A stretch of DNA of 36,080 bases, taken from assembly GCA_019973155.2 (NCBI GenBank), contig BPQB01000151.1, positions 1 to 36,080 of the forward strand, read 5' to 3'. The notes beneath the pieces are model-generated. The model ran no database searches. It saw only the letters and a program-made list of their open reading frames with translations, and was not told the origin of the DNA. Position numbers and translations under genes: made by a program. This DNA is from Phanerochaete sordida (taxonomy: Eukaryota > Basidiomycota > Agaricomycetes > Polyporales > Phanerochaetaceae). Shown in pieces: positions 31,854 to 36,080 of this stretch (position 1 is the first letter of the stretch; each line of letters begins with the position of its first letter).

Positions 31854-33824
31854 GTGCTCAGAGTGGCATCTATGGCTGCCACGCGTGCATCAGGAGATGC
31901 CGACGCAGCTTTTCCTTCTCGCCCACAAGTCCTGCGCCGCAAGCAGAAGGCTTGTGCACTGCATTTTCGTCTTCTTTGGCCTTACGGCCTTCAGTTTGCA
32001 TTTTCTGATGACACATCCCTCAAATGGTCTACTGCAGCAGCCACCTCGCTGTGCGGCTTCCGCCTTCGCCGCAAGACGGCGAGCCCGTCGTTTTAGACCA
32101 AGACCCTTTGTGCCCACCTCGGGGGCGCTCGCTGCGCCAACGCGCTCCCGCTGCGCTTTGCGTGCCGCCAGCTCTGCTTGGCCCAGTTTTTGATGAGGAG
32201 TTCGAGGAATGGGGAGGCCTGAGATACCAACCAGGTGTCGAAGAGGAGCAGGGCTGGGAGCAAGGTCAAGAGCAGGAGCTGGAGCGCGGCCTCGTGGGTG
32301 GCTGTCGTCGAGAGCACAGGAGCAATCACTGGGGAGACGGCGTCGACAACGCGGAGGTGCCTGTCCTGCTCACCGATCCTTGGCTTGACGCTAAACCAGA
32401 TTTCACCTTCCTCGCGTTGGTACACTCCCGCACTAGCCCGCTCGCTACTGGTCACGCCCGAAAGATGCGCGCCGCCTAGCTCGAGCGGCAGATGATGCAC
32501 ACTCGTGTCTGGGATGCTCACGTGGCTGCACAGGCGTTATTTGATCGTTAGGGCACGCTGCCCGAGGCATCCTCCGTGCGCCTGCTCTCACACTCCAGCC
32601 GCCGCTGTCTTCCCTCCCTGCCTGCTGACAGTTTTGACTTGCACGAAGACAACACGAACGGAGACAACGTGACCGAAGACAACCTCTCGTTCCTGGTGCT
32701 GGCTGAAGGCACCACCCGCGCTGGTCTTCTCACCTATCCCCTCACTGACTACGTGCTCGCGCGCATCGGTGCTCACGAGTACGTCGAGCTTGCTTACTGG
32801 GATCTTCCGTTCCATAAGCAGGCCTTCAACGTTTCAAACTCCGGCCCCGCCAACTCTTTCACTGTTCTGGGAGAGGGTGAGAAGACAACTTTCCGGTTCA
32901 TCGACTCGGGCTGTGCCATCAAGAACATTACTCACAACGTCAACCTCGCTTGGCTGCAGTTCACCACATGCTCCAAGCTCTACACTGACTCTCTTGAGGC
33001 GCAGAAATGGCTGCGCAAGTATGTCAAGGCCGTACGACAGTTTTTCTATCGGCTCATCGACTACGAGGTAGTACATAAGTGGGAATTTGGCAAGAAAGTG
33101 ATCCTCCGCTATTAGGTGCTCACCCGCAAGCGTTGGTTTTGCGACTTGAAGGCCCGTGTCAAGCTGATGCGGGACATCAAGGTGATAGACTACGGCTCCC
33201 TCGAATGTGTCAATAATACCTTTTGGGATGAAGTATGCAAAGCGCAGCTTTGTACATTCAGCCCGTGTTTCACTTTGCCCCTTCTTTATTGACTGTCCTT
33301 TTGCATCTCCGCGCCGCGCTCTCTCGCTTTCGCATGTTTCCCTTGCGGCTGACCACTGTTCCACTATGTCATGGCACTACCTATGCCATGCACAATCCCG
33401 CTCGTGCAGCCCCCCTGCTACTTTATCGTGTGTCACGGTCGACTATGTTCCGCGCAAGGATTGCCACGAACAGTGTTCCACCCGCTCACATTCTCTGTAG
33501 CACTGCGTTCACTCACGTTCTCCACCCTCGCGACGCTCACGCTCACCTCGGCCACAGCGTTGCTCGCACACCAGTGGCTACCACCACTGCAGCTCGCCAC
33601 TGCCTTTGGCCTCGCAGAGTTGCCAGCGGGCTGCCTTCTCGCACTGCAGGCAGGTTTTTCATGCCGGCACCGGTAATGCCCTCCCCTTTGCCTGTGCCAT
33701 CTGCCTCGAGAGCAACTGCCACGCACTTTCTTCGTGCGTACGAACCAAGCTCTGGAATGGCGAGCCAATGTTTGTCTGCCACAACCAACGCAACCCACCC
33801 TTTGGATGGTGCATAATGCATTAG
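31854..33824 (+). pseudogene. Decayed gene with zinc-knuckle-like C-terminus
   Basis: The main frame runs from 32024 to about 33280 and is interrupted by stops at 32477-32479, near 32551 and at 33113-33115. Between the stops it is clearly protein-like: an acidic/Glu-Gln-rich part (32190-32290), then a domain at about 32640-33110 (FLVLAEGTTRAGLLTYPL; EKTTFRFIDSG; LEAQKWLRKYVKAVRQFFY), continued past the stop as LTRKRWFCDLKARVKLMRD. A frameshifted C-terminal piece at 33606-33824 carries CAICLESNCHALSSC, i.e. C-x2-C-x5-H-x4-C, then a TKLWNGEPMFVCHNQR box. This combination resembles repeated Agaricomycete proteins that I regard as transposon-associated and possibly Gag-like, which is from memory. 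Function unknown; this copy is dead. Confidence 0.55.
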
Positions 33825-34536
33825 GCACAAGGAGATTGTGCCATGCCTGAGGCCTCATGCACAAGGAGCAGCTTACCCCGAGCTCCAACAGATCAGCAGC
33901 TTCTTGCTGACAAAGCCTTTAGATAAGCCTGTCAATACCAGATACAGCTCAATGCCCATCCTGGCGCTGCTTCTGATCCTTGCCCGCGTGGCCAGGCGTC
34001 CTTCGACCCGTGCCCGCGTGGCCAGCGGCTTCTCGCTGTCAAATGGCCGGCCAGCCCCGGCGCTACCTCACGTTGGGCACAGATCGGGGTGGCGGCCGTA
34101 TTTCTAGACATACTCGATATGGTTGAGTCTCGGACAGCCTCCATGTGGTGTGAGATGGCAGTCAAGTGCATAATGTACATAAATAAAGGTACAGGGACCA
34201 AGATATCAACAATGATTACAAGGAATACATTTTTTCGGTAATTTTCTCTCTTTTCTTGTATTAAACCAGTAAAAGATGGAATATACGTACAGCAAGAACA
34301 CGGGGCGCGAACGACAGGGCGAGATGGGGTATACAGCTCGTTCGGAGCGTGCGCAGGAAGTTCTAAGCAGACGGGCCTTCACGGCGAGCGCGCTTGGACG
34401 CTCGCGATCCAGCAGAGGGACCTTTTCGCCGGGCGCACTTGGGCGTTCGCGATTCAGCGGCCGCGGTAGTATGGCTGTGTAGCGACGTAAGGCGCGTGTT
34501 TCAATCAAATCCATAGCAAAGGACTCACGTTTTGAC
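33825..34536. other. Non-coding, with short direct repeats
   Basis: No gene is recognised. TGCCCGCGTGGCCAG occurs twice (near 33979 and 34011). A diverged ~50-bp tandem pair around GCGCTTGGACGCTCGCGATC lies at about 34388-34470. The latter is just downstream of the minus-strand gene's stop and could be in its 3' region. Confidence 0.5.
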
Positions 34537-35770
34537 TCACTTTGCAGCCAGGACCTGACTGACGGTCCACCGTACATCGCGCACCGCGCAAATCCACTTC
34601 TCGTCGTTCCGCTCGATGTCGCGCACGCCGAGCAGGCTCCCAAGGACGTTGAGGAATCTGTTGGGGCCAGGCAGGAACATCGTGCTCCAATTCCCGTCTC
34701 CTTCGATGGCCAGGACGTCGCCGGCTTCGCGGCGCCACGCTGGGTTGACGCTCTTCCACCAATGGTACCACGCACTGCAGAAAGTACACGGATTCTTGAT
34801 TTCTATATGCTTCTTACGACCCTTCTTCACCCAGAGACCCAGAGCCTCGGGACGGTCAGTCGGAGAAAAGCCGTTGTGCTGAGGAACGTCAGTCTCGACC
34901 GCTGTGAGAGAAAATGAAACGCACCGGTGTGGAGAACCCCATCTCCCTTTCAAGCGCCACCCAATCATCGAGAAGCCCGTTCCAATCTTCCTTGACCTTG
35001 TCAGGGACATCTTCTTCGAGAAATTTGTTGTACTGGAACACCACCCACGCCGGGGCATCCTGCAGAGTGTCTGGCACGTCGGTGTCAGGCGTGGCTTCGC
35101 GGTCCGAGGATGCTTCACTTGCGCGATCATCTTGAAGGTCTTGCTGCGACAGCTGTCACGCGGGTAATTCAACGGGGGGAGGCGTACGAGACGTAGGGAA
35201 CACGTGCGAGTTGAACACCGAGAATGACATGGAACCGTGCGGCTGGCGGACGGGAGACCAGCTAAGAGGGTCGTCGGGGTTGAGAGGAAGCGGGGGAATG
35301 GTGTGGAGGTCAGACTCGAACGAGAAGGGGCTGCTGGGATGGAAAAGGGAGAGGGAGGACAGGCCGGGGCTCGAACTAAACGCAGACGACGCGTCGGTAT
35401 TGCCACGTGGGGACTCGAGCGCCTGCTGGACAAACTCGTCCTGGGTCACCACGTCCCCACCTAACACCTCGATTCTGGCTTGCTCACCCTCCATCACCAA
35501 CACCTCAACGCTCAGCGCATTCAGGCGCACAGTCTCAGCCACCCTCTCACCCTCGCTCAGCAGAGCGACCTTAGCCCTCAAGGCATCGCCCGCGTTCTCC
35601 GTCAATGACACGGTGGACTTCTTCAGCTTTGGCTTCGGCTTCGAGGTCGACTTCCCCTTTCCAGCCTGACGTTCTACTGGCTCGTCACCTGCAGGCTCTG
35701 CGACTTGTTGGGTTGCAGACGACGGGCCCTCACCAGGAGAGGAGGGTGGTTCTGGGCTAGTGAAGGACAG
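34537..35770 (-). pseudogene. Two-exon Agaricomycete repeat-associated gene, one stop
   Basis: On the minus strand, exon 1 is open from about 35770 to 34925 apart from one TGA at 35158-35156. A 46-bp GT-AG intron (34924-34879) follows, and exon 2 (34878-34537) ends in a normal stop. Exon 1 begins Pro/Ser/Glu-rich with a Lys-rich patch (KPKPKLKKS), then a Leu/Glu/Val helical stretch (RAKVALLSEGERVAETVRL, likely coiled coil) and a Ser/Pro linker. Exon 2 has a Trp-rich domain: CSAWYHWWKSVNPAWRR, EGDGNWSTMFLPGPNRFL, and a final VRDVRWTVSQVL. I recognise the WWKS..P.WR / GDW / PG.N.FL..L pattern from a large mushroom-fungus family of unknown function. No in-frame ATG is seen before the GGGTA repeat, so the 5' end is probably lost. 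The TGA would be a single C-to-T change from CGA. Confidence 0.65.
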
Positions 35771-35891
35771 GGGTATACCCCCGGGTATTTTCAGGGCTAC
35801 CCCAACCCTTACCCCTGGTTTACCCTTACCCTTGTCAGGGGTACGGGTTTTTGGAGGGTACAGGCGGGTACGGGTATTACCCGCGGGTTAG
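35760..35891. repeat. GGGTA/TACCC-rich repeat
   Basis: Begins GTGAAGGACAGGGGTA, the inverse of the end of the 113-222 element, and continues as degenerate GGGTA/TACCC words up to ATTACCCGCGGGTTAG. The matching inverted end is not clear here. It interrupts or abuts the 5' side of the minus-strand gene. Confidence 0.55.
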
Positions 35892-36080
35892 CGGTATAAA
35901 TCGACTAGTAGTGGCTACTTCTAGGATTCAAACGAGCCCCTGTACATGCAATCCGGTGGAGAAATGGGCGAGTTATAAGCTAATGAATAAATCAAGGATG
36001 ATAAATGCTGCAGGCTGGTATATTCCACAATTTTCGTGTATCTCATAATGTAACCCTATACAAATGGAGCTAGGGCGTTG
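35892..36080. other. No gene seen
   Basis: A/T-rich tail of the window without coding or repeat signal that I can support. Confidence 0.4.

Noticed and set aside
35760..35891. Telomere-like sequence
   Set aside because: The words are GGGTA/TACCC with irregular spacing and both orientations mixed, not a regular TTAGGG array, and coding relics continue next to it.

Overview
The window reads as repeat-rich DNA from a basidiomycete fungus, most likely an Agaricomycete. The evidence is the density of short GT-AG introns (about 45-90 bp), the Ty1/copia and Tc1/mariner elements, and several protein families that I know mainly as repeated, transposon-associated proteins of mushroom-forming fungi. 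I see no convincing single-copy host gene and no tRNA or rRNA gene. It looks like a nested transposon graveyard with a few well-preserved occupants.

Layout. 1-757: a small TACCC-rich inverted-repeat element and unassigned DNA. 758-2946: a 2.2-kb non-coding element with inverted ends; a second copy lies at 26770-29958, split by a 1.1-kb LTR-like insertion. 2962-11741: an 8.8-kb Tc1/mariner-type unit flanked by TA on both sides. It carries an intact-looking spliced transposase (minus strand, 10457-11544) at its right end and a five-exon companion gene (plus strand, 3545-5199) at its left end. A 425-bp MITE sits inside its left terminal repeat, and two ~625-bp LTR-like direct repeats plus about 3 kb of non-coding DNA fill the middle. 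11742-14426: gene debris, a six-unit minisatellite ahead of a TATA box, and a degenerate tandem repeat. 14427-17455: two ~640-bp minus-oriented LTRs around a relic of a non-retroviral, repeat-associated gene. 17652-19382: a decayed multi-exon gene cut off by a copia element.

19383-24912 is a nearly complete Ty1/copia retrotransposon. It has 376-bp LTRs, a half-tRNA-iMet primer site and a gag-pol frame broken by two single-base frameshifts. At 24913-25533 lies an inverted fragment of a Ser/Ala/Pro-rich gene, followed by a third, inverted copy of the same LTR (25534-25909). The 3' LTR resembles this inverted LTR more than its own 5' LTR, which suggests recombination or inversion between LTRs.

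25910-36080 holds a lysine-rich ORF interrupted by the second inverted-end element, a decayed DDE-type transposon gene (30012-31577), a decayed gene with a zinc-knuckle-like C-terminus (31854-33824), a minus-strand two-exon gene with one internal stop (34537-35770), and another TACCC/GGGTA-rich repeat.

The most interesting object is the 8.8-kb TA-flanked mariner-like unit. Its two genes converge from the two terminal repeats, and its transposase is only visible once two small introns are removed.
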